A program made the position numbers and the translations under genes. DNA of 49,410 nt. It comes from a virus. The number at the start of each line of letters is the position of its first letter. Position 1 is the first letter of the stretch. Below are positions 32,741 to 40,741 of the stretch, piece after piece. The stretch lies in IMG/VR virus record IMGVR_UViG_3300050175_000017, positions 1-49,410 of that record. One strand, given 5' to 3'. The notes beneath the pieces are model-generated. The model worked only from the letters and a program-made list of their open reading frames with translations, was not told the DNA's origin and did no database searches.

Positions 32741-32943
32741 CGCGCGGCCTACGACGCAGCGGGCGACCCGACGAGCAGCCGCAGTCGCGCCTCGTGATTC
32801 GAGCGGGCGCGAACATCGAGATCGTTTCGGTTACGACCGAGGCTGTCGCTCGCATTGTCGGCGACCGCGTCATCGTAACGGGCGGTCTGTGGAGCGAGGC
32901 GACCGTCGCTGATGCGGTGACCGCAACCGAGGTGCAGCCATGA
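32737..32943 (+). CDS. small tail-region protein
   Basis: 68 aa, Arg-rich start then two to three beta strands (Ile-Glu-Ile-Val-Ser-Val-Thr, Arg-Val-Ile-Val-Thr-Gly-Gly). Overlaps both neighbours by ATGA. Its short beta profile suggests a fibre-associated or docking peptide. Not recognised. Confidence 0.5.
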   Translation: MTRGLRRSGRPDEQPQSRLVIRAGANIEIVSVTTEAVARIVGDRVIVTGGLWSEATVADAVTATEVQP

Positions 32944-35381
32944 CCGAAGTCGACGTGCGCGTTATCGCGACGCCAGGCCCGAACTACGTCAAGCTATGGG
33001 AGCAGCCCGACGTGTACCGCGACGGGCTCAACCCGACCGGCATCGATAACGCGCCCGGAATCAACGCGGTACTCGCGGCAGCGAGCTACGGCGACGTGGT
33101 CCTGCTCGGGCCATACGAGTACGGGATCAAGTCGCCGCTCCTGTTCGATCAGGCGACGAACACCTCGGCATTCGCCTTCGAGCTTCGCGGTGAGAACACG
33201 ACCGCAGTGAACGTCGCGCCGAGCGCGATCGTGTGGCGCGGCGGCATCGAGCCCGACATCAATCTGATCGATCTGAACGCGGGCCGGATTGTGATTACAG
33301 GCGTGCACCTGTATCTCGCAGCGGGCGGGCACGAACTGCAGAACCTCGTGCAGTACGGCGACGTGAATCGCAAGGGCACGGCGCAGGCTGCGAGCGCGTC
33401 GAGCGTCACGCTGCGCGCTGCTGACACGATGGTCGATGCCGGCTACGTCGGTTATCGGGTTACGATCACGGGCGGCACCGCGTCGGGCTCGGAGTCTATC
33501 GTCACGGCCTACGATGCAGCGACCCGCGTTGCGACGATCGACGCGTGGACGAGCGGCACGCCCGACGCGACCTCGACGTATCGCATCGAGTCGCCGCCGA
33601 AGGCGAAGTCGTGGTGCAAGTTCAAAGACGTTGTATTCGGCGTTGGCGCGAAGCTCTCGCACGTGGATTTCGCAGACCCGCGCGGCGGCAGTAACCTCGA
33701 GAATACGATGTTCGATCGCTGCCGCTTCGACGGCGCGGACAACACCTACGCGATGGTTCACATCGGGCCGCAGGGGCAGCCCTACTCGACCGTGTTTTAC
33801 TCGTGCGCGATGTTCGGCGGATCAGACACTGCGCCGAACTGTCGCGGGATTTACGTGCGTGGCAGCTCGGTCAGTGTGTGGTGTTATGGCTGTGATTTTC
33901 AGCAGCTCGCGAACGCCGTGCAGATCGAGGAGCCCGTCGACTTCACGATCTTGGGCGGGCAGTTCGAACACTGCGGGCGCATCATCGATGCGGTCGTCGG
34001 CGCAGCGGGCACCACGATCACGGTCGAGGGCGCGCGTATCGAGTCAACATCCTGGCCACTCGCAGCAACGAACCCGACGCGCGCAGCCGGCAACGATGTT
34101 TGGGCATATGCGAACCTGCGCGGCTCGATCGCGTTTCGCGGGTGCACGATAGGCGCGGGCTCGGGCTCCGGCACACTTGAGCCGGGCGTCATCGGCTACG
34201 GGCGTGCGGCTAACGTGCTCCTCGAAGGCTGCACGCTGCCGAATGGCGAGATCGTGCGCGAGACTGGCGACGCGCTTGCCGAGGGCGGCGGCATCCACGT
34301 TCGCGGCTGCTCGGTCGCAGACTTCGACTCGTCGGCGCTCGCGCACGAGGCGCCGAGGTTTCGCGGTCGGTTCAACGCCGACGGCTTCGTCGAGATCGGC
34401 GGCGCCGACACGACTGCGACCGTGCGCCTGCCGAACGCCGAGCGAGATACGCGCTACGACGTGAGGCTCTCGCTTCACTCTGCGAGCGCGGGCGCGGCTG
34501 TCGGCTCCGACGCGCTGCCGCAGGTCACTGCGCGCACAGTCGACACATTCACGATCACGGGCATCGCGCCAGGCATCACGGCAGGACCGACCCGCGAGTC
34601 GGTTGTGTTCGGCTACGCGATCGAGCAGAAAGCCGACGACTTCGCCGCGCTCACAGACGAAGACTCGTTGCTTTGGCTGTGGGATGCAGCCGCAGGCGTG
34701 ACCGGGTCGCCGACCGTCACGTCGTGGGTTGATCAAGTCGCAGGCGAAGACCTCGTCTCGTCGACCGGTGCGCCGACGTTCAATGCTGCCGATGCCAATC
34801 TGAACGAGCAGCCGTCGATCACGTTCGCAGTCGGCGACAGGTTGATCTCTAGTTCGCCCGCGTCGACGTATACACGGCTGAACGACGGCAGCACCAACTA
34901 CACGATCGCTGTCGTGTTCTATTCGCCGACGTCGGGATCTTCGACGCATTATGTGCTCGGCACGAAGAGCGGGCCGAACGAGATCGGACCGCACGACGAG
35001 GGCGCGGCGCTGAATCTGAACCCGGGATCGGGCAGCAGCGCGTGGAACGTTAGCAACGGCGTTGCGTCGACTGCGGTCATCGCACCGTCGCCCGGTGTTG
35101 CCGTAGGTGCGGACCACGTCATCGCGCGAGCGCGGCGCACGGTCGCCGGAGTGAGTGGCGAAGGGGAGGCGATCTCAAAACAGTCGACGCAATGGATCGC
35201 GCCCGTGTCATACACTGCGCCGCCTGGCGACCCGGCCGACCCTTTCCTGATTCAAGGTTTCAAGGTCGCGGGTTCGTGGTCGGTCGCGCTCGTCGCAGTG
35301 TTCGAGCGCGACCTGCCGAACGCGACGATCGAGCGCATGATCGCCACCTATCTTCGACCTCGCTTCGGCGACGCATTCTAA
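32940..35381 (+). CDS. tailspike: beta-helix with C-terminal concanavalin-like module
   Basis: 813 aa. The N-terminal section has the pectate-lyase-3-like Pro-Gly-Ile-Asn-Ala-Val-Leu-Ala-Ala-Ala-x-Tyr-Gly-Asp-Val-Val start, followed by about 400 residues of short turns with Gly/Asn/Cys ladders (Phe-Asp-Arg-Cys-Arg-Phe-Asp-Gly, Tyr-Gly-Cys-Asp-Phe) fitting a right-handed beta-helix. From about residue 568 a module beginning Leu-Trp-Leu-Trp-Asp-Ala-Ala-Ala-Gly-Val-Thr-Gly-Ser matches the LamG-like domain of neighbours. Likely the receptor-binding or polysaccharide-degrading spike. Confidence 0.75.
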   Translation: MTEVDVRVIATPGPNYVKLWEQPDVYRDGLNPTGIDNAPGINAVLAAASYGDVVLLGPYEYGIKSPLLFDQATNTSAFAFELRGENTTAVNVAPSAIVWRGGIEPDINLIDLNAGRIVITGVHLYLAAGGHELQNLVQYGDVNRKGTAQAASASSVTLRAADTMVDAGYVGYRVTITGGTASGSESIVTAYDAATRVATIDAWTSGTPDATSTYRIESPPKAKSWCKFKDVVFGVGAKLSHVDFADPRGGSNLENTMFDRCRFDGADNTYAMVHIGPQGQPYSTVFYSCAMFGGSDTAPNCRGIYVRGSSVSVWCYGCDFQQLANAVQIEEPVDFTILGGQFEHCGRIIDAVVGAAGTTITVEGARIESTSWPLAATNPTRAAGNDVWAYANLRGSIAFRGCTIGAGSGSGTLEPGVIGYGRAANVLLEGCTLPNGEIVRETGDALAEGGGIHVRGCSVADFDSSALAHEAPRFRGRFNADGFVEIGGADTTATVRLPNAERDTRYDVRLSLHSASAGAAVGSDALPQVTARTVDTFTITGIAPGITAGPTRESVVFGYAIEQKADDFAALTDEDSLLWLWDAAAGVTGSPTVTSWVDQVAGEDLVSSTGAPTFNAADANLNEQPSITFAVGDRLISSSPASTYTRLNDGSTNYTIAVVFYSPTSGSSTHYVLGTKSGPNEIGPHDEGAALNLNPGSGSSAWNVSNGVASTAVIAPSPGVAVGADHVIARARRTVAGVSGEGEAISKQSTQWIAPVSYTAPPGDPADPFLIQGFKVAGSWSVALVAVFERDLPNATIERMIATYLRPRFGDAF

Positions 35382-35390
35382 GGCTCAGCA

Positions 35391-36116
35391 ATGGACTACG
35401 TAAGACGATCTCTGCCGTCGACCTCGGGCACCGTGATCCCCATGCAAGATCCCGACAGCCTGCCGAACGTGCTGCGCGATTACCGCGCCGACACCGGGGT
35501 TACGGGCTCGCCAGTCTCGGCATGGGCGCCGCGAATCGGCTCGGGCATACTGACCGCAGCGGGCGTCGAGCAGCCCACGTTCAACGCGGCTGATGCCGGA
35601 TTCAATAATGAGCCGACGCTGAGCTTCGACGGCCTCAACAACTTTATGTCGCTGGCAGGCGAGGTGATTCCGGTAGCGCCGTGGACTCTGTTTGTCGTCA
35701 TCGACAACGACAACATGTCGAACAAGTATCTGCTGCACCAATCTTTTGCGACCGGCGATAACTATGTTCGGATGAATGGATCGCTCGGCTCGCCTGCAGA
35801 CACGTTCGGCGTCGAATCTACGGGCAGCGCTCTCGTCGGAACGGATGCGTCATCGCCAAGCCTATTGACCTTGACCTACGACGGCTCGGGCAACGTGCAA
35901 GTGTACCAAAACGGTGGCTTGATCGGCACAGCCTCGAACACAGACAACGCGATCACACCGGGCGACAACTTTCAGCTCGCAGGGATTGTCGGCGGCGCAT
36001 CTTCGAATCGTGCGCAGTTCGACATCGCGCACATGACAGTGTGCAATGTCGTCTCGGCGCCCGCCGACATTGCGAACGTCGCCGCGTGGTATGACGACAG
36101 GTATGGGCCGTTTTGA
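35391..36116 (+). CDS. tail adhesin, concanavalin/LamG-like
   Basis: 241 aa. From residue ~25: Leu-Arg-Asp-Tyr-Arg-Ala-Asp-Thr-Gly-Val-Thr-Gly-Ser-Pro-Val-Ser-Ala-Trp, then Pro-Thr-Phe-Asn-Ala-Ala-Asp-Ala and Pro-Thr-Leu-Ser-Phe-Asp-Gly; later Leu-Thr-Tyr-Asp-Gly-Ser-Gly-Asn and the closing Ala-Ala-Trp-Tyr-Asp-Asp-Arg-Tyr. Closely related to the spike C-terminus, so probably a duplicated glycan-binding module made as a separate protein. Confidence 0.65.
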   Translation: MDYVRRSLPSTSGTVIPMQDPDSLPNVLRDYRADTGVTGSPVSAWAPRIGSGILTAAGVEQPTFNAADAGFNNEPTLSFDGLNNFMSLAGEVIPVAPWTLFVVIDNDNMSNKYLLHQSFATGDNYVRMNGSLGSPADTFGVESTGSALVGTDASSPSLLTLTYDGSGNVQVYQNGGLIGTASNTDNAITPGDNFQLAGIVGGASSNRAQFDIAHMTVCNVVSAPADIANVAAWYDDRYGPF

Positions 36117-36325
36117 TGCATGACGCGACAGCATGGCTGAACGACGTCGCCGGGTTTGCTGGCGCCGCGCTCGCCGCGCTCGTCGCCCTCGTTCATCTAC
36201 TCGACTGGCTCGACACGATCTTCCCGAAGCTGCTGCCCTACACATCGTGGCTCACCGACCCGCTCGGCACCATGACGGGCGGCAGGCGCGAGCGGTATGC
36301 GAAACGGGGGAAGATCGAGGAGTGA
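36116..36325 (+). CDS. small membrane protein of lysis cassette
   Basis: 69 aa. ATG 36116 overlaps the preceding TGA. One strongly hydrophobic segment at residues about 12-32 and a possible second weaker one near 38-50, with a basic tail. It opens the lysis cassette, so a holin or holin partner is likely, but class cannot be fixed. Confidence 0.55.
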   Translation: MHDATAWLNDVAGFAGAALAALVALVHLLDWLDTIFPKLLPYTSWLTDPLGTMTGGRRERYAKRGKIEE

Positions 36326-36326
36326 G

Positions 36327-37061
36327 ATGTGGCAGAAGTTCAAGGGCGCCATCGGCGTCGCCTGGCCGTGGGTTGTCGCGGCGATTGTCGCAGTTGCAAC
36401 GATGGGCGCTGTGCGCCGCTTTGGCGCTGCGCGAGCGGCGAGCAAGAGATACCACGACGAGATGCGAGCGCGCGACCTTGCGCGGCTGCACGCGTCGCAG
36501 AAACGCGCAGGCGCGCAGCGCGACGCGTTGCTTGTGTTCGCCGACGAGGTCGAAGCGAGGGCACGCGAACACGAGGCGCATGACGCGACACTTGAGCGAG
36601 AGCTTGCCTCGCTTCGCGAGCGCGTCGCAGGCATGAACGAGCAGGAGTTGCGCGCCGAGGCGCAGAAGCAAGCCGCGCGCTATCGCTCGCGGTTTAGCCG
36701 CCTGACACCGCTCGTCGCTCTGCTGTTCTGCGCAGCGCCCGTGCATGCAGACGACGTGTGCCTGCCTCGCGCCGACGTCGAGACGATGGTCGTCGCGACA
36801 GCCGAGGCGAGCGAGCGCCTCGACGTACTCGCCGCCAAGTGCGAGCAGTGGCGATACAGCGCGACCGTGCTGCGAGCGACCGTGGCAGCCGCTCGCACGG
36901 CAGAGACGGCGGCAACGCTGCGTGCAGACGCAGCGCGCGACGCGCAGCGCGCCCTCGAGGTCGAGTGCGACAAGGCGCAGCGAGCGACGAAGGTGCGAGC
37001 ATTCGGCGCGGCACTGGCGGCAGTCGCCTCGGTCGTGCTCGTCGCATGGGCGGTGCGGTGA
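36327..37061 (+). CDS. spanin-like protein with internal signal-like segment
   Basis: 244 aa. TM anchor at about 12-29, then a long charged coiled coil (about 40-120), as in i-spanins (Rz). In the middle, residues 126-141 form a second hydrophobic stretch ending Cys-Ala-Ala-Pro-Val-His-Ala before Asp-Asp, exactly like a signal peptide cleavage region; a further coiled coil and a C-terminal TM (about 225-243) follow. It looks like two lysis proteins fused in frame. An internal ATG at 36633 could make the second half separately. Confidence 0.5.
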   Translation: MWQKFKGAIGVAWPWVVAAIVAVATMGAVRRFGAARAASKRYHDEMRARDLARLHASQKRAGAQRDALLVFADEVEARAREHEAHDATLERELASLRERVAGMNEQELRAEAQKQAARYRSRFSRLTPLVALLFCAAPVHADDVCLPRADVETMVVATAEASERLDVLAAKCEQWRYSATVLRATVAAARTAETAATLRADAARDAQRALEVECDKAQRATKVRAFGAALAAVASVVLVAWAVR

Positions 37062-37462
37062 TGGAAGATCTTTCAGACACGCGCACGCGCATCTCGAAGC
37101 TCGAACGCAGCCAAAGCGGGCTGCGCGCGAGCGTCGACGCGCTTCACAACACGGTGCGTGACAACGCGCTGAACCAACGGAATCGCGATGAGCGATTCTT
37201 TCGCGAGGTGCGTGCGCTACGCGAGGAGCTGCACGACGATCTTAAAACGGTGCACAAGGTCAACGAGCTGCAGCGCGGCGCGTCTGTCGGGCGCGAGCTG
37301 CGCTTGCGCGAGCACTCTGTGCAGATCGAATCGATACAGCTGCAGATCGACAAGCGCGCAGAGCGCAGACACCAGATCTTCAACGTGATACTTGGCGCGC
37401 TCGGCTCGCTCGCGCTGCTCGTGCTCGGGTGGATGATGAAGGACTTCGACCCATGGTGGTAA
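37061..37462 (+). CDS. XhlA-like coiled-coil membrane protein
   Basis: 133 aa. Residues 1-100 are a long charged coiled coil; residues about 108-126 are a C-terminal TM helix followed by Lys-Asp-Phe-Asp-Pro-Trp-Trp. This matches the XhlA/haemolysin layout found in phage lysis cassettes, where the protein works with holin and endolysin. TGATG overlap with the previous gene and 10-base overlap with the endolysin gene. Confidence 0.65.
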   Translation: MEDLSDTRTRISKLERSQSGLRASVDALHNTVRDNALNQRNRDERFFREVRALREELHDDLKTVHKVNELQRGASVGRELRLREHSVQIESIQLQIDKRAERRHQIFNVILGALGSLALLVLGWMMKDFDPWW

Positions 37463-37911
37463 CGCACCCCTATTGCGACCCGGACACGCCGTGGATGTCG
37501 CCTGCATGGGGCGAGCTATTCGACGGCGTGCGCGAGCTGCCGGGCAAGCGCGACGCAGCGCGCGTGATCGAGTACCTGCGCACCTGCACGCGTCGGCGTT
37601 TCCCGATGCGCGACTCGACGCCATGGTGCAGTGCTTTCGTCTGTTGGTGCGTCGAGCAAGTCGGCATCGAGAGCACGCGCGACCCTGCTGCGCGATCGTG
37701 GCTCACGTGGGGTCGAGCTGCGCTGCCGCGCGTCGGTGCCGTCGTCATTTTCCCGCGCCCGCCGCTGCCGTGGTCCGGCCACGTCGGCTTCGTCTCGCAC
37801 GTGGACGGCGGCGCGATCGGCGTGCTCGGCGGCAATCAAAGCAATGCCGTCTCGATCGTGCGTCGTCGACGCAGCGACGCGCTCGGCTACCGGTGGCCCA
37901 TCGACATGTGA
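37453..37911 (+). CDS. endolysin, NlpC/P60-CHAP-type (TIGR02594-like)
   Basis: 152 aa. Trp58-Cys59-Ser-Ala-Phe-Val gives the catalytic Cys, Gly-His110-Val-Gly-Phe-Val the catalytic His, and Leu-Gly-Gly-Asn-Gln-Ser-Asn the family end block. It cleaves peptide bonds in peptidoglycan at lysis. There is no signal peptide, so release depends on the holin. ATG 37453 lies in the end of the XhlA-like gene; a GTG/ATG farther upstream would only add 8 residues. It is the last gene of the long plus-strand late operon. Confidence 0.88.
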   Translation: MVVTHPYCDPDTPWMSPAWGELFDGVRELPGKRDAARVIEYLRTCTRRRFPMRDSTPWCSAFVCWCVEQVGIESTRDPAARSWLTWGRAALPRVGAVVIFPRPPLPWSGHVGFVSHVDGGAIGVLGGNQSNAVSIVRRRRSDALGYRWPIDM

Positions 37912-38025
37912 TCGAGGCGCCTGGCAGCCCGACAGCGCCCTTGCCCGGCTCGGGCGCACGCGCAGGCGCGCGGCAGCTCGGGCGCCCGTGAGCAGCTGCC
38001 CAGGCCGGTTCGCGGGCCGGAAACG

Positions 38026-38055
38026 ACGGCGGGCGACATCGCTGCCGCCCGCCGT
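38026..38055. terminator. bidirectional terminator hairpin between convergent operons
   Basis: ACGGCGGGC (38026-38034) and GCCCGCCGT (38047-38055) form a perfect 9-bp GC stem with a 12-base loop in the only gap between the plus-strand late operon and the minus-strand block. No U-tract is present, which is common at high G+C. The rest of 37912-38077 holds nothing else. Confidence 0.65.
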
Positions 38056-38077
38056 GCTGCCTACCCTGTGACCGGTC

Positions 38078-38293
38078 TCACCCTTCGGCTGATAGCACGA
38101 ACGCGCGCTCGTCGAATCGGCGCGCGAGCAGCAGCCAGCGCAGCAGCTCGCCGCGCGTATGCTCGACGCAGAGGTCGAGCCACGCGTCGGGCTCGTCGCT
38201 GATCTGCACGCAGCGCAGCCCGCGCGCATAGCGCTCGTCTGCGTCGACCTCGCGCCCGCAGATCTCGCATGCTGCCTGTTCTCGGCGGCTCAC
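38078..38293 (-). CDS. small zinc-finger-like protein
   Basis: 71 aa, GTG start overlapping the previous stop. Cys9-x2-Cys12, Cys28, and Cys42-x2-His45 could bind zinc in a treble-clef-like fold. The C-terminal helix is Arg/Leu-rich. It is the last gene of the minus-strand block. Function unknown. Confidence 0.6.
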   Translation of the reverse strand: MSRREQAACEICGREVDADERYARGLRCVQISDEPDAWLDLCVEHTRGELLRWLLLARRFDERAFVLSAEG

Positions 38294-38622
38294 GACTGCA
38301 CCTCGGCGTCGTCGTCGTCGACCCATGCCTGCAGCCGCGAGCGCATGTCGACCGCCGACGCTGCGGGCGGCTCGACGTCGACGTCGCTCTCGTGCTCGAC
38401 GAGCAGCCATGCCCGGGCCTGCTCGATGAGCCACGCGCGCACCTCGTCGGGCGCGAGCGCGGTGCCCTCGGCGCGGGCCGTCTCGACCTCGGCTGCGACG
38501 CACTCGCCGATGTCGAGCGAGCGCGCTGCGACGTCTTCGACCTCGACGCCCGCGAAGTACTCGACGACGCCCGCAGCTGCTGCCAGGCTGCGCGTCGGCA
38601 GAGCGTCGCGCGTGCCGATCAT
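38290..38622 (-). CDS. acidic hypothetical protein
   Basis: 110 aa from the ATG overlapping the preceding stop (ATGA). Helical, with Val-Arg-Ala-Trp-Leu-Ile-Glu-Gln-Ala-Arg-Ala-Trp and a very acidic Asp-rich end. The Arg-Ala-Trp helix resembles part of the protein at 40069-40359, perhaps a distant paralogue. Small acidic phage proteins can be DNA mimics; that is only a possibility. Confidence 0.6.
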   Translation of the reverse strand: MIGTRDALPTRSLAAAAGVVEYFAGVEVEDVAARSLDIGECVAAEVETARAEGTALAPDEVRAWLIEQARAWLLVEHESDVDVEPPAASAVDMRSRLQAWVDDDDAEVQS

Positions 38623-39269
38623 GAGGGCACCCGAGAGAGCCAGATCAGCCGAGGGTCTTCGCGCGCAATTTCGAGCGCGTCGTCGATCGAGATGTCTTCG
38701 AGCGCGCCCTCGATCGGGTCTGCAAATTTGTTGATCTGCCATCCGCCCGCGACCGCGTCTTCGAGCGTCGCCGAGCGGCTCCAGTCGCAACCGTGGGGCC
38801 CGTGGCGCATCGTGTAGATCGCGAAGGCGTCGGCGGCGTTGTCAGGCGCGATGACGTAGTCGTCGATCGTCTGACGATACGCTGCCTCGCACGCGCTCGC
38901 GAGCCACGCAGCGCCCTCGATGCCGAGGTCGGCGGCGAGCGCCTGCGAATCCTCTCTCGTGAATGTGGCGACGTGGTCGCAGAGCGGCGAGAGATGCTTG
39001 CCGCAGGCGCGCAGCATCTGCAGTGCATACGCGCGCCCGAGCGCATCGACGTCGCGCACGATGACGCTGCACGCGTCGACGACGATCACGCCGTCGGCGA
39101 CTACGATCGTAGTCGTCTCTGCGTCGTAGTCTTGCACGACCTCGATTGCAGGCGCGCGCGGCTCACCCTGCGGCGCGAGCCGCTCCATGACCTCGGCAGG
39201 CGACATGCGCGCGAAGTCGTGCACCGTCGGCGGCGCCGTGCTCGTCGTCGTCTTTGCTTTCGTATTCAT
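38619..39269 (-). CDS. hypothetical alpha/beta protein
   Basis: 216 aa with a good AGGGAGAG before ATG 39269, pointing to its own translation start. After a disordered Thr/Lys start, residues about 45-75 are beta (Ile-Val-Val-Ala-Asp-Gly-Val-Ile-Val-Val-Asp) and the rest is helical and acidic. No motif recognised. Confidence 0.6.
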   Translation of the reverse strand: MNTKAKTTTSTAPPTVHDFARMSPAEVMERLAPQGEPRAPAIEVVQDYDAETTTIVVADGVIVVDACSVIVRDVDALGRAYALQMLRACGKHLSPLCDHVATFTREDSQALAADLGIEGAAWLASACEAAYRQTIDDYVIAPDNAADAFAIYTMRHGPHGCDWSRSATLEDAVAGGWQINKFADPIEGALEDISIDDALEIAREDPRLIWLSRVPS

Positions 39270-39315
39270 CTCATCTCTCCCTGTGTGTTTGGTGTCCGTT
39301 TACTTGGTCTGCCAA

Positions 39316-40053
39316 TCAACCGCCGAGCACGCCGACCTTGATGCCCATCGCCCGCAACTTCGCTGCGTCGTCGTCGGTGTTCGCGACGCTGCCGGGCAGC
39401 ACGTGCATAGTGCGGCTATCCCAGATCGTGCAGCGCCACTGTCCCGGGTAGTCGGCGTCGAGGGCGTCATCCCACTTGAGGCTGCGCAAGAAAGGCCCGT
39501 CGGGATGATCGAGCACCTCGACGATGGTGCACGGAGCGCCGTTCGGTCGCGCGTTGTGATAGCTTGCGCGCTTGCGCGGGTTGTACCGCGAATGGCTTTC
39601 GGTGTCGTTCGCGAAGCTCTCGAAGTCTGCGAGCGCCTTGCGCTGCTCCGGGGTTAGCCGAAGATGCTCTGCGCTCGGTAGTGCGTTCTTCTCGCGCCAT
39701 GCCTGCGCTACGTCGCCCGCTTCGAGCAGGGAAACGATGCGCCACGCGGGCAGGTCGAAGCCCGCCGGCACCTCGTCGTATTCTGCGGGCTCGACGGGCT
39801 CGTCGGGCTCGACGGGCGGCAGCGCTGCGACCGCTGCCGCGGCAGCGTCGCCGAGGTCGATGCCCGCCCGGCAGGCGTACTCTTGCAGTGCGTCGATGAC
39901 CGTCTGCGGCAGGCGCACGGTCGCGCTCGCCGGCTTGCGCGGCCTGCCCGGACCGCGCTTCGCAACCGGTGCGGGCTCGACGGGCTCGACGGGCTCGGGC
40001 GCGTCGGCAGCGGGCGACTGATGGCGATCGTCCACGACGCGGACGCTTGGCAC
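39316..40053 (-). CDS. AT-hook / ribbon-helix-helix-like DNA-binding protein
   Basis: 245 aa from GTG 40053. Residues 32-41 contain an AT-hook (Lys-Arg-Gly-Pro-Gly-Arg-Pro-Arg-Lys-Pro). Residues about 44-78 (Ala-Thr-Val-Arg-Leu-Pro, Val-Ile-Asp-Ala-Leu, Gly-Ile-Asp-Leu-Gly) fit a ribbon-helix-helix, followed by an acidic Pro/Glu linker and a C-terminal alpha/beta domain of ~130 residues with many Trp. An AT-hook in a high-GC genome suggests recognition of rare AT-rich sites or host-DNA targeting. Effector domain not recognised. Confidence 0.6.
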   Translation of the reverse strand: MPSVRVVDDRHQSPAADAPEPVEPVEPAPVAKRGPGRPRKPASATVRLPQTVIDALQEYACRAGIDLGDAAAAAVAALPPVEPDEPVEPAEYDEVPAGFDLPAWRIVSLLEAGDVAQAWREKNALPSAEHLRLTPEQRKALADFESFANDTESHSRYNPRKRASYHNARPNGAPCTIVEVLDHPDGPFLRSLKWDDALDADYPGQWRCTIWDSRTMHVLPGSVANTDDDAAKLRAMGIKVGVLGG

Positions 40054-40068
40054 CTCGCCGGCCCGGAG

Positions 40069-40359
40069 CTATCCGCGGTGCTCCTCGCACCGTAGCCACG
40101 CGGCGCAGATCTGCGCAAGGTCGTGGTCGGCAGCATCGTCGTCGGGGTCGTGCTGCTGCACGTACTCGAGCGCGCGCGCGAGCCACCACGCTCGCAGCTC
40201 TGCCGCGTCGAGCGCGCAGCCGTCGAGCAGCGCATCGCGCATCTCGACGGCGAGCACGGCGTCGAGGTCGAAGTCGCGCAGCGCCTCCCGCTGGTGGTAG
40301 CAGGCGAGCACGCTCACGAGCGTCTCGCCGTCTGCGTCATAGTACTCGGCGGGGCTCAC
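40069..40359 (-). CDS. acidic helical protein
   Basis: 96 aa from GTG 40359. Helical and acidic, with Arg-Ala-Trp-Trp-Leu-Ala-Arg and a His-Asp-Pro-Asp-Asp-Asp-Asp run, then Cys/Trp-containing end. It shares its Arg-Ala-Trp helix and acidic tail with the protein at 38290-38622. Function unknown. Confidence 0.55.
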   Translation of the reverse strand: MSPAEYYDADGETLVSVLACYHQREALRDFDLDAVLAVEMRDALLDGCALDAAELRAWWLARALEYVQQHDPDDDAADHDLAQICAAWLRCEEHRG

Positions 40360-40458
40360 GGCAGCGCCTCACAGCGCGCGCGAGCCGCCCGAGCAGCTCG
40401 CGCGCGCGCTCGCTCGTCGAGAGCGCTGCGAGCGCTCCTAGCGTGCTTCTCGGAGCGT
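40360..40458. other. short gap, no gene
   Basis: About 100 bases of Arg-codon-like GC sequence between two minus-strand genes; no clear promoter, terminator or peptide. Confidence 0.4.
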
Positions 40459-40725
40459 TTAGCGCCCGTCATCGTAGCTCGTGCGCTCGACGCTGCTGTC
40501 ACAATCATTGTCCGGTGACTCTAGAGCCGCATCCATTTCCTCTTCGAGAGCACTGATTCGGTCCTTTTCTTCCAGAGCCGAGATTGATGCGCGTAGCCTT
40601 CTCGCGACGGCCTTCACATCAAGACCGAGTTCGCGCACGACGGTGCGTGCATCATCATCAGAAAGCGATTCGCCATCGAGAGATTCTCGCAGTAGGGCGA
40701 GTGGCTTGCGTTTTTTCTCACTCAT
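40459..40725 (-). CDS. small HTH-like charged protein
   Basis: 88 aa. A Lys-rich start is followed by Leu-Ser-Asp-Asp-Asp-Ala-Arg-Thr-Val-Val-Arg-Glu-Leu-Gly-Leu-Asp-Val-Lys-Ala-Val-Ala-Arg, a helix-turn-helix-like spacing, then a coiled coil and an acidic tail. Base composition is slightly more AT-rich than its neighbours, possibly later arrival. Could be a regulator; not recognised. Confidence 0.55.
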   Translation of the reverse strand: MSEKKRKPLALLRESLDGESLSDDDARTVVRELGLDVKAVARRLRASISALEEKDRISALEEEMDAALESPDNDCDSSVERTSYDDGR

Positions 40726-40741
40726 GACTGGGCCTCATCTC

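Noticed and set aside
34044-35117. Minus-strand open frame (357 aa) opposite the tailspike
   Set aside because: Arg/Val/Asp repetitive shadow with no start context; the spike frame is clearly the real one.
31925-36116. Possible diversity-generating retroelement acting on the repeated adhesin modules
   Set aside because: No reverse transcriptase gene or template repeat is visible in the window.
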